A stretch of 64,000 nt of DNA, from assembly GCA_030685235.1 (NCBI GenBank), contig MU839184.1, forward strand, positions 62,001-126,000. Direction: 5' to 3'. Shown here piece by piece: positions 25,823-36,452 of the stretch. Made by a program: the position numbers and the translations under genes. The notes beneath the pieces were generated by a model. The model did no database searches. It worked only from the letters and a program-made list of their open reading frames with translations, and had not been told where the DNA came from. Numbering within the stretch: the first letter of the stretch is position 1; the number at the start of each line of letters is the position of its first letter. This DNA comes from Copromyces sp. CBS 386.78. Taxonomy: Eukaryota; Ascomycota; Sordariomycetes; Sordariales; Sordariaceae.

Positions 25823-26972
25823 TTTGTTGTTTGATTCAGTTCGACTTTGGGTACCAGGTGAATACGTTGAACAATGGATAGTGCTTCTGGTAGGGTAGTG
25901 GTGTTCTGGATACTGGAAAAAGAGAATCCGGGAAACAAACGGGCAGATGGGCACGGCCTTTATACCTTTGCCTCGGGGACAAACTGCTGACCTTCCCAGG
26001 AAGATTGCACATGAGCGGGCATTTCATCTTACTTGTGAGGGTACCTACTAACCTATTTGCTATGCTTCATGGGGCGAGACTTTCAAGATTTTAGAAGCTC
26101 GTGCATCATCCTCACAAATGTATTCTCGACGCAAGCAAAAAACACGCAAGCAAAGAAAGTTGCTTCCATGCCTTCCATTGCAAGTTACACTCGGACGTGT
26201 TGTGAATTAGCAAATACTCTATCTACCTACCCTTCTAGAGCTTCAATTGCAAATTTTTCCAATAGCGGGCTACCTCCAACTCGCCTTCGGCTTTCCAACT
26301 TACAAACAAAACAGTCTGCTGCCAAATCCAGCCAGCGTAGCACATAGGGCAAGTAACACCGAGGCAAGCGAGACAAAGGTCATCGCAACCGAAAGCAAGC
26401 GGAGAAAAGCAAGACGATTTCAGTTGCCTCAGGCTAGGTACTGACCTTCCGGTTTCATATCAATCTCAGGAACTCAACTGTCTGGATGTTTTTCCGTGGC
26501 CACTTGTGGCGTCGAGAGTACATAGGTACTCGTTAGGACTTGAATCACGTCTCTACCTTAGTTTTTCCCAGTCCTGACGATGATATTATGGCTTAAGGTA
26601 GGTGGGTATTGAAACTCCCAAATGGCATATTCGGGGTAGGATTACGCCTTGGCTGGGGAACAAAACGAATCAGTGAGATATGAAAACGTCCAAGGCGGTT
26701 GCATGTGGCCCGAGGTTACGAGTTAACAAATAAACCAGTATTGGGCTGTATATTTTGACAAGTCGTAACTTGAAGGTTGAGAGTACCTCACATTCAAGCG
26801 CACCCGTTCATAAGCAATGGATGTCAAAAAGGCAAGGCAACTTAAGCAAAATAAAACAAGACGACTAACTTCTCATTATAAAAGGCAAGGCAAATAACAC
26901 ACCTTGCTTCCACCTGTACTGACTTGCCCATCTTGCCCTCTAAGTAGGCACAAGCAATTACCACTTGAATCC
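25823..26972. other. Intergenic stretch, no gene seen
   Basis: Only short overlapping frames on both strands, without motifs. It includes the probable upstream region of small protein 1 and downstream region of small protein 2. Confidence 0.6.
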
Positions 26973-27319
26973 TCAGTTCTTACTTCCCCCGGCCTCCTTC
27001 TTCTTATCCTTCTCCTCCGACCCCGTGGACTCCAGCTTGTAAGCATCCTTCTTCTCAGGATGCTTCTCCTCCTTCATTCTCTTTGCCTCTTGTTTCGTTG
27101 TCTTTTCGTTCCTTCCGTCTGAGCGGCCGCCCGTGGCTGTGGGGGAGCCTGGTCTACTTAACAATGTGAAACAAAAAAAGAGTGTTAGACTTGGGGTATT
27201 TGACAACGGGTCACGGTAGTTGGGACAAGGGGAGAAGAGAGCCATGCAGGAGCTGCCGTGGTTAGCTGGGTGTATGATCAGGGCACGTACCCGGGGTACT
27301 TCCTGTCAGACATGTTCAT
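26973..27319 (-). CDS. Small Lys/Glu-rich protein 2 (spliced, 69 aa)
   Basis: Exon 1 is 27319-27291 (29 nt; MNMSDRKYPG, or a start two codons later at 27313) and exon 2 is 27153-26973. The 137-nt intron (27290-27154) starts GTACGT, has a CTAAC branch site followed by a pyrimidine run, and ends GTAG. Frame is kept in phase 2, as in the neighbouring small genes. The protein begins MSD like protein 1, has a short Gly/Pro/Thr linker (PGPGSPTATGGRSDG), then a Lys/Glu-rich tail ending KKKEAGGSKN. An unspliced frame from 27245 exists but starts inside the intron. No known domain. Likely intrinsically disordered. Same strand and same architecture as its two neighbours. Confidence 0.65.
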
Positions 27320-27885
27320 GTTGGACTTGGAGTATATGTGGTTGGTTGTGGTAAGTGCGGTGTGGGTGGCAAGTTATCACGATGACACGGTTGCTTTGGT
27401 AATGGTAGACAATGAGAGTTTTGAGACTGATCACAGGAGGAGAGTAAGGGAAGTCTTGTAGTGATTTGGTTATCGAGCTTGAGGCAATCTGTTCAGAGGT
27501 TGGCCATCTTGAACGCTTGACCCTTGAGATGTGTGTGTTTGTCTACCATCATTCCTTGTACGATTGGCATCTAGAACTGGTTCCAGAGACGCGCAAACTG
27601 TGGCGATGGACTTCATCTTGCCTCGTTGAGTTTCAGTTGGCCAAGTCTGGACTCGAAAGCACCTACTCCCGTCGCTCCGCTCCAAAAGTCCCACGTTCCT
27701 GCTGCCATCCCTCAGTTCTTCCTTCTTGCCAAGGTATTGATTCCACCATGATGATGCCATCGCAATAACCTGAAGTTTGCTCGATCTCAGGCTCCCCTCA
27801 CCTTCTCCCCATCACGTAACAGAAGAAGTCAAGGAAGGCGCATCCTGAACAGACTGAGACCAGGCACCAGGCGGGGAAGACGAGA

Positions 27886-28159
27886 TTACTTGCTCATCTT
27901 GGCAGCTTCCTCAGTCTCGTGCTCCTCCTTCTTCGCCAGCTCCTTGGCCTTCTTCTTCATCTCCCGCTCCTGCCTTCTCTTCTCCTTCTCTCTCTCCGCT
28001 TCCTCGGCCTCGCGTCTGCGCTTGAAGGACCTAGATGACGCGTGACAAGGTTAGTGTTTGAAAGCGTGAGGAAGGAGTGAAAAAAGACCCAGTAACAACA
28101 TACAGATAGACAGCGTCATGCTGGGTTAAAGCGTTGAGGTACACGTTGAATGGCGGCAT
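27886..28159 (-). CDS. Small Lys/Glu-rich protein 3 (spliced, 66 aa)
   Basis: Exon 1 is 28159-28104 (56 nt) and exon 2 is 28030-27886. The 73-nt intron (28103-28031) has GTATGT, a CACTAACC branch site and a CTAG end, all close to fungal consensus. The protein is MPPFNVYLNALTQHDAVYL, then SFKRRREAEEAEREKEKRRQ and on to TEEAAKMSK at the C-terminus. The ending resembles EEEAAKSK of protein 1. The first intron is again in phase 2 after a very short first exon. Neither exon is visible as a long open frame, so simple ORF calling misses this gene. Function is unknown. Confidence 0.68.
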
Positions 28160-29753
28160 TGTGGGGGTGCAGTGGGCACAACGTTCTTGACTGTTTGGTT
28201 CTTGCTTGTGACTTGCGTTGGAAGGCGCGGGTTGGTTGCTTGACTTATCGCGAGATGACGCGGGGTGATGGTTGTGGGTTCTGAGAGGAAAGTTCTTGCC
28301 TTGATAATCTCTGTGGGTTGTAGTCTTTGGAAGGCGCGTATCGGTCGATTGGGATATTGGCAGATGGCGGGGGACTTTGACGGATGTGGGTTCTTGACTT
28401 CTTGCCTTGTCAAGTTGACAATCCGGAGACCGATGACCGGACTGGTAATTTTATACTGGCATTTTGGAGGAAGGTGCGAGCTCTTCACCACCTCATGGAA
28501 GGTCAAGGACCGAAGGAGTGACTCGGACAAGGACCTGAGTCGACTTTGTGGTTTCCAGTTTCCCTCTTGCTATTCTGGATGCCTTCTTTGCTATTGTGAA
28601 TTGGGACCTAGTGTTATTCTCCGTGCTTCCATTACAGTTTCGTCCCATCTGTCTTGCAGTCAGTAACCAGGTCTTCGTCACTTTGTCTGTCATTGCAGCG
28701 TTATTGAACTTGTGCGAAACAGGTCGACCAAGTCCTCCGTCGCTTCCAGGTTGCTTGTCTCAATGACTGAGATGCCCTCAGCCCCTCGCAGATGGATTGA
28801 CAGGCGAAGGGGTCGTGGAAATAAACCGAACATGGACAGTCCAATACGCCTCGCTCTGGCTATAAAAGCCCGTCGCAAAACAGTTGTAGGGGTCACACGG
28901 AACTGGAAATGCATTTGACCAAGTCCACCGGAAACACGCATTTAAATAAATAAAAGAGACGCTTGAATCTGTATTGACGGTAGGATGTTGGGTTATTTTT
29001 GCGAGACCCCTTCGACAGGTGCTTGGGCCAGATTGCTCGAGAAATTGAAGATTTCCATTTTCGGAAGTTGCGATGTTTCCAAGGCGTGAGTACCCTGCTG
29101 TCCACTTTCTTCAATGTGGAAGGAACATACCTTAACGTTGGGAAATAACTTGTCGGGCGGGACTTTGGTTCAAGTGCGCATTTGATTCTTCCCCAGAACA
29201 GGAACTTCCGTCGGACTCCATTTGATCATGTCGTGGATGTGCCCTGTGGATTTGGTTGACTTCCCTCTACAACCAAATACCGTATTTCATCGTTGTCTTT
29301 GTCAATCTCCTTCTTTCTCAATGTTGCTCTGTATTGAGCCCCAATGATCATCCTTCCACTTTATGCATTTTCCTGCCAATCTGCAGCCGTGATGGTCGCG
29401 ATGCAACAATGATGTTGCTGGACGTGTCGGGTTGGTGGCGCCTGTGTGTCACCGACTCGATTGCACCATCCATCAGTTCCACTCTGTTTGCCGTCCAAAC
29501 GACCACTCTTCCAAGCGACCCTGACCGACAACTCCGAAGATGGCCCTGACCCTGCTGGCGACTGACGCAACTGCACGGGCCATCCGCCTTCCGTCCTAAG
29601 CGTTTAGGTACCAACACTCGCTAAACGATTGCGCCGATTTTGTTAGGTGGGCGTTGGGCTTGGAGACCCGCCAAAAATTGATTTGTTCCATCACGACGAC
29701 GCTTCATCAGACCTCGGCGGGAATACGTGCCTCATTATACGACACCACGCAAC
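28160..29753. other. Intergenic stretch between small protein 3 and the dioxygenase
   Basis: Overlapping short frames only, most opening at TTG or GTG codons and lacking recognisable motifs. It probably holds divergent promoters for small protein 3 (minus) and the ALKBH8-like gene (plus). Confidence 0.55.
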
Positions 29754-30632
29754 ATGCCCTCGGCACCCGTTCCTGTCACGGATCCCGAGAATCCCAAGAT
29801 CCAAAGATGGGACGACATCGGGCTGGTGCTCATCCACGACTTCATCACGGAAGAGGAGGAGGCCGCCATGATTGCCGCCTTCCACGCCGTCGACCCTCGC
29901 CTGGACGGCAAAAGACGCATCAGCCAGCATTTTGGCTACCACTTCGACTACACCACCTTTGGCGCCTCGGACACAAGATTCACGCCTGTGCCTTCGTACA
30001 TCACCGACTTTCTCCCTCGTCTGCCTGTCCAGGACTACCTCCCCGACCAGTTCACCGCACAGTACTACCCTCCTGGCGCCGGCATCCCTCCGCACGTGGA
30101 CACGCACTCCATGTTTGGCGAAGCCCTGTATAGCTTGTCGTATGGCAGCGCTGTTCCCATGGTGTTTAGAATGTCGGATGCAAACGACGCCCGCAAGATG
30201 AGATTGCCTAGAAGGTCGCTCCAGTCGTCAGCATCGGAAAGCAAATTGGAGGGTGTATCTGGTACCGATGCAAGGTCCGCCACGACTGCTCCCGACAGCC
30301 AGACGACGATGAAGGTGAAAAGTAAACTGGAAGAGCCGTCTCCAGAACACCCGTCGTGGGAGCTTGTGCTTCCTCCTCGTTCGCTGCTGCTCATGACTGG
30401 TCCCTCGCGCTATGGCTATACGCATGGCATCAAGTCTCGCAAGACTGACATCATCAATGGCGAAATGGTACACAGACAGGGGAGGTACTCCATAACCATG
30501 AGAAGCATCAGGCGCGGCGATGAGATTGGATGCGACTGCATGTTCCCTGGTGTCTGCGATGCCCGCATCCGTGAGGAACAAGGTCGGCCAGTAGCGGCTC
30601 AGAGCATGGACGTCCTAGTTCAGGAGAAGTAG
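29754..30632 (+). CDS. ALKBH8-type AlkB 2-oxoglutarate/Fe(II) dioxygenase domain protein
   Basis: 292 aa from the ATG at 29754 (the frame is open 27 bases further 5' but only from a GTG). The closest family by motif is the AlkB domain of ALKBH8: ISQHFGYHFDY (about 56-66), DQFTAQYYPPGAGIPPHVDT (98-117), SLSYGSAVPMVF (127-138), LLLMTGPSRYGYTHGI (211-226), RYSITMRSIRRGD, and a C-terminal C-D-C-M-F-P-G-V-C cluster like the ALKBH8 zinc site. Iron ligands are H114, D116 and H224; the 2-oxoglutarate Arg is probably R250. About 55 residues of Ser/Thr/Lys-rich sequence (153-207) interrupt the barrel. There is no RRM and no methyltransferase domain, unlike animal ALKBH8, so a tRNA wobble-uridine role is only a possibility. 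One exon. Confidence 0.85.
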   Translation: MPSAPVPVTDPENPKIQRWDDIGLVLIHDFITEEEEAAMIAAFHAVDPRLDGKRRISQHFGYHFDYTTFGASDTRFTPVPSYITDFLPRLPVQDYLPDQFTAQYYPPGAGIPPHVDTHSMFGEALYSLSYGSAVPMVFRMSDANDARKMRLPRRSLQSSASESKLEGVSGTDARSATTAPDSQTTMKVKSKLEEPSPEHPSWELVLPPRSLLLMTGPSRYGYTHGIKSRKTDIINGEMVHRQGRYSITMRSIRRGDEIGCDCMFPGVCDARIREEQGRPVAAQSMDVLVQEK

Positions 30633-31239
30633 CGGTAGGCGGCAAGTGTCAAAAGAAGCAAGGGTACCAGACGCTAGACCTCCAAAAGACGAAACTTCCA
30701 AGCACCGATCAAATTTTGTCTGTCTTACACGTGGAGCTGATCACGGGTACAACATGGACGGTTCTCATTTGTTCGATGATCGGCAAAACCTCGTATGACA
30801 GGTGTCTAGGGGAAAAGCTCTGCCTGTCAAATTGCCCAGAAAATGCCATGGAAGATGCAAAATGACACGAAATTGGGTGCTCATGGCTCTGTGGTTGGAT
30901 ATAGCATCTTCAAGGTGCTAGGGCGCTATTTCGAGGTCGAATCGGACGCTAAAATCCGGGGCCGCGAGCGGGGCTCTGACAGCGGCGGGGGCTGAGCAGG
31001 GTTACATCAGTACCTAATTCAGGCCTCGGCAGGTACCCCACGATCGTCCACGAGGTCGATGACATGTTCTAGGGTCCATCAGGTGACACGCCAGATGGTC
31101 AACCTCCCTCGGCAACGGCAAGGGCATAGCTATGTCCCTGGAGTATACATACATAGCTCGCCTTCGATGTCCTCCGAGGGGAAACTAACCATCTTCTATC
31201 AGCACATCCATCAATTTGACTCCAACAACACACTTCACA
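30633..31239. other. Intergenic stretch upstream of F-box/ankyrin gene A
   Basis: No coding signal. It contains a GC-rich stretch near 30955-31000 and probably the promoter and 5' UTR of gene A. Confidence 0.6.
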
Positions 31240-32934
31240 ATGGATCAAGATTGTTTTTCGTACCTCCCCCACGAGCTTCACCTGGCCATCTTTCAGCATC
31301 TCCAGGACATCACCAGAGCCGACCGTGAAGACCTCACATTAGCACTCGTATCCCTGGCACAAACCTCCCGTCATATCCGCGCCACGTACGAGCCCATCCT
31401 CTTTCGACAAGATGGCGCTCCGGATAGGGCCATGCGATGGGGTGCCTACCACGGCTTGATCCCCTTGATGGAAAAGGCTCTATTTCACGGTGCATTCGTC
31501 AAGGCTGAGGGTCCTCACCCATTAGGACCGGAACACACATTTCCAACAAAAACCGGAGTCTTCACGGGACCGGGCAAGGGCAGCCCTCTTCACTTCGCCG
31601 CCATGAATGGACAGAATGCTGCTGTCAACTGGCTTCTTGACCACGGAGCTTCATTACACGAACCATCCAAGAACCTGTGCAAGTGCGTGGACCCACGGAT
31701 TCCACAAGGCTTCTTGACAGATCTTGGACGCATTTCCCAAAATCACGGCAGCCTCAACCATGATGCGCTTAGCTTGGCGCTGTGCCATCACCACTCCTCC
31801 ACGGCTCAACTGCTTATTGACCGTGGGGCATTGGAAGGAAACGCCGAGCCTGTCGCCCTCCATACCGCAGCGGCCACGGGTCAACATGATATCTTTTTCG
31901 AGATTCTGCGGCATGTTCGACGTCATGCTTCATTGGATGCTCCCATCCAGTCCCGGTTTACGTCTCTTCACTACGCCGCTTGCTCTCCCGTCGCCTCTCC
32001 CGTGTTCATACAACAGATGCTCAAGGCTGGAGCCCACGTCATCGAGTCTGCTCCTCGCACTGATTTGCCCGTCTTCTACGCCGCACTCAACGGCTCATGG
32101 GCGGTTGCCACCATGTTCCTCGACTTGGGCCTTGAGATGACCGAGTCGCAAGCACAGGTCTACCGCACAGCAGGTATCAGTCTTGAAGGGGCCCTCGTCC
32201 ATGCCGCTGTTTTTGCACCGGAACCGCAAAACGACGGGCCGACCAGCAGCGAATGGTTTGACGGCCGGAAGCGTTTCCTTGAACAACTAGCGCGCCAGGA
32301 TCCCGACTGCGTCAACTCCATCTACAGGAACCCGCATTGGTACACCAACGATACCCCGCTCAAGCGGGCCGCAGCCAAGGGCCGCGTCGACCTCGTCCGC
32401 ATTCTCCTGGACTTGGGTGCCGATCCAAACGTTACAGCCGGCGCGTGCTCCGAAACCGTCCTCCATGCTCTTACCCGGTGCAACCTCCCTGTCTATCCCG
32501 ACGATAACGCGTCTCGTGTCAGTCACCCCAACTTCGACTTCTACACTTGTCAAATCGAGAACATCGCTTCCCCAATTGAGAAGCGCTTGGCCGCCAGCAC
32601 CCCCATCATCATTGCCCTGCTGGAACATGGTGCCTCGGTCGATGGAGTCAAAGACAGGGACGGCAAGACTCCGTTGGATTTGGTGATTCGGTACCAGGTG
32701 GCTGAGAGGGCGGATACGGCCAAGAAGTATATCGTCCTCTTTGAGGCAGTCAAGTTGTTGAGAGTCCTGATGAAGCATGCGAAGCCAGGGTGCTTACAGG
32801 ATGAGCAGCGGCGCAGGGCCAAGAAGACTGTGAAGAGGATGGAGCTGGAACTGGAGGGATGGTGGTGTTTCAATCCTAGAGCAAGGGGGATCGGCGGGCC
32901 TGGGCATATTCCTAGTTTCACGGCTGGGTATTGA
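31240..32934 (+). CDS. F-box-like/ankyrin repeat protein A
   Basis: 564 aa, one exon, from the ATG at 31240. The N-terminus reads LPHELHLAIFQHLQ, then LVSLAQTSRHIRATYEPILF, a fungal F-box-like helix set, followed by the family signature AMRWGAYHGLIPLMEKAL. Ankyrin-type repeats: SPLHFAAMNGQNAAVNWLLD (about 114), ALSLALCHHHSSTAQLLIDR (175), VALHTAAATGQHDIF, TSLHYAACSPVASPVFIQQM, TPLKRAAAKGRVDLVRILLD (384) and GKTPLDLVIRY (484). Between the first two lies a Cys motif, KNLCKCVDP. The C-terminus has KLLRVLMKHAKPG and a basic helix. By family logic the F-box would recruit Skp1 and the ankyrin repeats a substrate (inference). It is a paralogue of genes B, C and D. Confidence 0.85.
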   Translation: MDQDCFSYLPHELHLAIFQHLQDITRADREDLTLALVSLAQTSRHIRATYEPILFRQDGAPDRAMRWGAYHGLIPLMEKALFHGAFVKAEGPHPLGPEHTFPTKTGVFTGPGKGSPLHFAAMNGQNAAVNWLLDHGASLHEPSKNLCKCVDPRIPQGFLTDLGRISQNHGSLNHDALSLALCHHHSSTAQLLIDRGALEGNAEPVALHTAAATGQHDIFFEILRHVRRHASLDAPIQSRFTSLHYAACSPVASPVFIQQMLKAGAHVIESAPRTDLPVFYAALNGSWAVATMFLDLGLEMTESQAQVYRTAGISLEGALVHAAVFAPEPQNDGPTSSEWFDGRKRFLEQLARQDPDCVNSIYRNPHWYTNDTPLKRAAAKGRVDLVRILLDLGADPNVTAGACSETVLHALTRCNLPVYPDDNASRVSHPNFDFYTCQIENIASPIEKRLAASTPIIIALLEHGASVDGVKDRDGKTPLDLVIRYQVAERADTAKKYIVLFEAVKLLRVLMKHAKPGCLQDEQRRRAKKTVKRMELELEGWWCFNPRARGIGGPGHIPSFTAGY

Positions 32935-34394
32935 AGTGGATGGTTTGGTTAAAAGTTTTTTGTTTTGGCGTTTGGCTGGTTCTATATTCTTTGACTCTTT
33001 TTCTTTCCTGTTGTCGGTCGTGTTTAATCCGTGAGCATTGATGGGGATGCTTTTGCTAAAAGTCTTTGCTTCAGAGTTTGATTCTTCCTTTTTCCTTGTG
33101 TTGTCGGTCGTTGGGGGCGTGCATTGGGAGCGTTCAAACGCCACAATGTCCTGTGCTACCCACTCTATAATTTTTCTTTGTTTAGATGGATCATGGGGGC
33201 ATATATCGTTTACCCAATTTGATGCCAAAGCTTTTCTGGATCGACTCGTTGTTTGACGTGCAATCAGAACAATGTTCGCTTGTTGTTGGCATATTCTTGC
33301 TCGCACATCGGCATCTTTCTTTCCTATTCGGTACATCATTTTGTACGCCGTACGATCATTCCATTTTAACGGGGGCTGTAGAGTTCTGGTAAGGATCTAC
33401 ATCGGAGGACAACAAGTGATCAAGGGGTTGTTGGCTCACTCCATTTAACAGACAAGCAGTTGTAGCTACAAGTCAGTTCGACCGAAACATTGGGTCCAGC
33501 CTCCACTACTTCGCGCACTCTTCGCCCATACGCCATAGTCAGTCCCTTGCGCAAAGAGCAACTCGTCCGCTGGCAAAGCCGACAATCACCAGCAGAAACT
33601 ATAGCAAGCAGCAAGGCACTGCGAAAATCTTTTGGCTGGGTGTTTGAATTGAACGGCTTGCGGCGTTGGCCGGCCCTTGCAAATCCTATCCGTCAGGACT
33701 TCAGCCGGGTTCATATTAGTGTGACCACCATCCTCCCTATCGAAAAGGGCCATCCGCCTCCCTCGCTGCCCACCAACATCACCTTCAACGTATCCATCTT
33801 GGTGCTCTCTATTATAAGCAACTCAACGGTCTTCGATGCCTCCATTCCATCAACCCGGGCGTGGCCAAACGTGATAGGTACTTCAACAACGAACGAAGGG
33901 AACGACGAAGAGCGAATCCAGCCAGACACCGAGACCTTCGATGATAGGAAGCACGTAACGGTCGGTATGGCTGTTCAAGTTGTTCGGATCTGCCCTGATG
34001 AGGGTTCCCAGTGGGGTACACCGCCCGCATGCTCTCTTCACCTTTCGGTCGACAACGTCGGCTTACTTTCAGGCCTCACTTCCCGGTGGAGTAGAGGGCA
34101 AAGGCCTGATAAGAGGCGTGCAAGCCACATCACGAAGGGAAACATGAGATGAAAAGATGTAGCTACTGTGGCGGAGAATTTCTCAACCAATAGCACCCCG
34201 GCTTGAAGTGACTGCTCAGGTTGAACTCAGAAGGTGGGGCGGATGCAAGAGCGGCGGGCGAGGTGAACGGTTGAAGGTCTTGCCCTGACGCGGTCATTAC
34301 CATCTTTCATTCACAACAACTAATGCGCCCACAATATCCTTCTCCAGGCATAGTTGGGTCTGAGTTTTTCGTTCATCCATTCACTCCTTGGACC
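32935..34394. other. Intergenic stretch A-B
   Basis: No supported gene. A 220-codon open frame at 33490-34152 starts at TTG, has no early ATG, no motif and no splice-supported start. The last 200 bases lead into the TATA box of gene B. Confidence 0.55.
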
Positions 34395-34402
34395 TATAAA
34401 AA
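34395..34402 (+). promoter_or_regulatory. TATA box of gene B
   Basis: TATAAAAA, 213 bases before the gene B ATG, followed by a C/T-rich stretch and CAAC/CAAG motifs typical of fungal 5' UTRs. Confidence 0.5.
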
Positions 34403-34548
34403 CGTACACCTCGACCTAACCTTTTTTCCCAACTCATCCTTTCCCTCACAACCACCAGTTAGCTTTGCAAGCACGACTTTCGCAAGCCGACACCAATACA
34501 CTCACGCAATCTGATCATATTGCACGGCGCTACTCTGTGCCTTTCAAG

Positions 34549-34602
34549 GTAGCTGTTCTTCGACTATCCAATAAAGCTTCGTTAGCTAACGTGATGAGAA
34601 AG
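34549..34602 (+). other. Probable 5' UTR intron of gene B
   Basis: CAAG|GTAGCT at the 5' end, a GCTAAC branch site at 34585-34590 and AAAG at the 3' end give a 54-nt intron that ends 5 bases before the ATG. Splicing would remove the out-of-frame upstream ATG at 34594. Confidence 0.5.
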
Positions 34603-34607
34603 CCAAG

Positions 34608-36155
34608 ATGCCAGCAAACAAGATGCGAACCAAAAAGGCGCAAGGGGAGAAGAAGCAGACCAAAGAGATGCGTTCCCCCTTCACGAACCTCCCTCTCGAA
34701 ATTCACATGCGCATCGGTGACATGTTGAAGGAAGAGAAGCAACTTGGTGCGCTGGCCAGGTTAGCCATAACATCGCGCCGTCTCTGCTCCTTCTACGAGC
34801 AGCAACTTTACAAAGGAAAGAACAGCACCAACACCGTAAAGGCTCTGATGTGGGGAGCGAGAAACGGTTCTATTCCTGTCATGAAAACCGCCAGCGGATG
34901 GGGCGCAGATCTCGACACCCGGGCTGATCTTGCCGCGCGCCACAGGCCTCACGGTGCTCGCCTCATCGTGAAGGGTACGGCATTACAGTTTGCCATCAGA
35001 GGACAGGAGAACGAGGCCATGCAGTGGCTGTTCAAGCAAGGCGTCCTAGTGGATGTGCCTCACAAGCCGGCCCGCAACATGTGCCGGTGCAGTGACGGCT
35101 GGCCCGGCTGGGACACACGTGATAGCTGGGCTTCCACTCTTCACATCGCTGTCTGCACTGGAAATTTGGACGCGGTCAAGTTGCTACTCCGGGTTCGGCG
35201 CGAAGGAGTAGCGGCGTTGGAGTTCTCACGAAAGTTTGACCATGATCTCATCTTGCACACGGCAGTGTGCTATGCCTTCTGGTACCACAGCCTTGACATC
35301 TTGGATGTCGTACTCGAAAACACCATGATCCGCAAGTCAATCAATGATTTCAAGCGAGAGTCTCAGAGGGGTTGCACGGCCCTTGCGATGGCCTTGCTCC
35401 GTGGAGGAGATTACCGTGGACATTGTAGCACGGAGCAGATTCTTGCCGCTTTGGTCAAGGCAGGTGCAAGCCTAGGACCATACCCTCCCGGCTCTTATAT
35501 GGCTGGCATATCACCTCTCCTACACGAGCTCGACCGAGGGAACCTGGGTACGACCGCCAGATACCTACTGCAACTCGGCTGTGATCCCAACGGCGACCGA
35601 CCAGATCCAGTCACTCAAGAGTGGGAGAGCCCACTGCACTTCTACATTCCCGCCCAACCCGATAACTTATATTCCCGTCCGCCTTATGTACCGTCCTTCC
35701 TGCCACAGGGGCATGGTCCTAGGAGCCGCGAGATAAGAGACTTCATCGTCGTCGTTCTAAAGCACGGGGCGTCGCTCGACATCACCGATTACGATGGAAA
35801 CTCTCCTCTCGACAATGCGCTGAGTTACTTGGCCCCGTACCTCCCGCCTGGTCTCAGAATCCTCGGCCTCAAGTTTGTCAAGCTCTTGCTAGCGAATGTT
35901 ACGGACAAGGGCATCTCGGAGAAATCTAGGAAGAGAGCGGAGGACGCCATGGCGATGGTGGTTCAGGACTTGCGGGCTGAGCATGCGACCCACGACCTGT
36001 CCTACGATCAAGTGGGCCCGCTCCCAGAACAGGATTGGGGAGCCTGGGGTGAGGAGGAATTCGATGAAGAGGGAATCGCTGCAGAGGAACCTAGGCCAAT
36101 CCTCTTAGGATGGCATACATGGGCGCGTGAGGGAGGCAGATTGACAAGGAAGTGA
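34608..36155 (+). CDS. F-box-like/ankyrin repeat protein B
   Basis: 515 aa, one coding exon. A Lys-rich N-terminus (about 1-21) precedes the F-box-like segment NLPLEIHMRIGDMLKEE and LARLAITSRRLCSFYEQQLY. The family signature KALMWGARNGSIPVMKTA follows (about 78-95). Ankyrin-type repeats: TALQFAIRGQENEAMQWLFK, the Cys motif RNMCRCSDGW, STLHIAVCTGNLDAVKLLLR, LHTAVCYAFWYHSLDIL, SPLLHELDRGNLGTTARYLL and IVVVLKHGASLDITDYDGNS. The C-terminus carries KFVKLLLANV and the shared QDLRAEHATHDLS. A later ATG at residue 21 (MRSPFTNLPL) would remove the basic leader. It is a close architectural match to genes C and D. Confidence 0.86.
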   Translation: MPANKMRTKKAQGEKKQTKEMRSPFTNLPLEIHMRIGDMLKEEKQLGALARLAITSRRLCSFYEQQLYKGKNSTNTVKALMWGARNGSIPVMKTASGWGADLDTRADLAARHRPHGARLIVKGTALQFAIRGQENEAMQWLFKQGVLVDVPHKPARNMCRCSDGWPGWDTRDSWASTLHIAVCTGNLDAVKLLLRVRREGVAALEFSRKFDHDLILHTAVCYAFWYHSLDILDVVLENTMIRKSINDFKRESQRGCTALAMALLRGGDYRGHCSTEQILAALVKAGASLGPYPPGSYMAGISPLLHELDRGNLGTTARYLLQLGCDPNGDRPDPVTQEWESPLHFYIPAQPDNLYSRPPYVPSFLPQGHGPRSREIRDFIVVVLKHGASLDITDYDGNSPLDNALSYLAPYLPPGLRILGLKFVKLLLANVTDKGISEKSRKRAEDAMAMVVQDLRAEHATHDLSYDQVGPLPEQDWGAWGEEEFDEEGIAAEEPRPILLGWHTWAREGGRLTRK

Positions 36156-36186
36156 AGGGTGTTTGGAGGTGTGTAAGTTATTGTGC

Positions 36187-36452
36187 TTCTCGTTATTCTG
36201 GTAAGGGGGTCAGGTTTCTCTCTTTCTCATCTTTCGGTTATGGATTTGATGGGTGATGCAAGCGCATACCCACGGACGAAGGATCTGGTCTACCTGTACA
36301 AGTAGTGTGGGGACTTCGTATCATCACTTTCTCGTTATTCTGGTAAGGGGGAGGGGGTCAGGTTTCTCTCTTTCTCATCTTTCGGTTATGGATTTGACGG
36401 GTGATGCAAGCGCACACCCACGGACAAAGGATCTGTTCTGCTGTACAAGTAG
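36187..36452. repeat. 142-bp tandem duplication, interrupted by the Copia element
   Basis: Copy 1 (36187-36328) and copy 2 (from 36329) both start TTCTCGTTATTCTGGTAAGG and include GGATTTGA(T/C)GGGTGATGCA and TGTACAAGTAG. Copy 2 stops at the Copia LTR and resumes after it: GTAGTGTG.GGA.TT.GTATCATCACTTTCT occurs in copy 1 (36302-36332) and again at 50481-50512. This gives an internal picture of the empty insertion site. Confidence 0.9.

Noticed and set aside
28126..29114. Several short frames on both strands upstream of the dioxygenase
   Set aside because: They overlap one another, mostly lack ATG starts and carry no motif.
32287..32778. 163-codon minus-strand frame
   Set aside because: Antisense shadow of gene A.
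33490..34152. 220-codon plus-strand frame between genes A and B
   Set aside because: It opens at TTG, has no early ATG, no recognisable motif and no splice signal giving a start.
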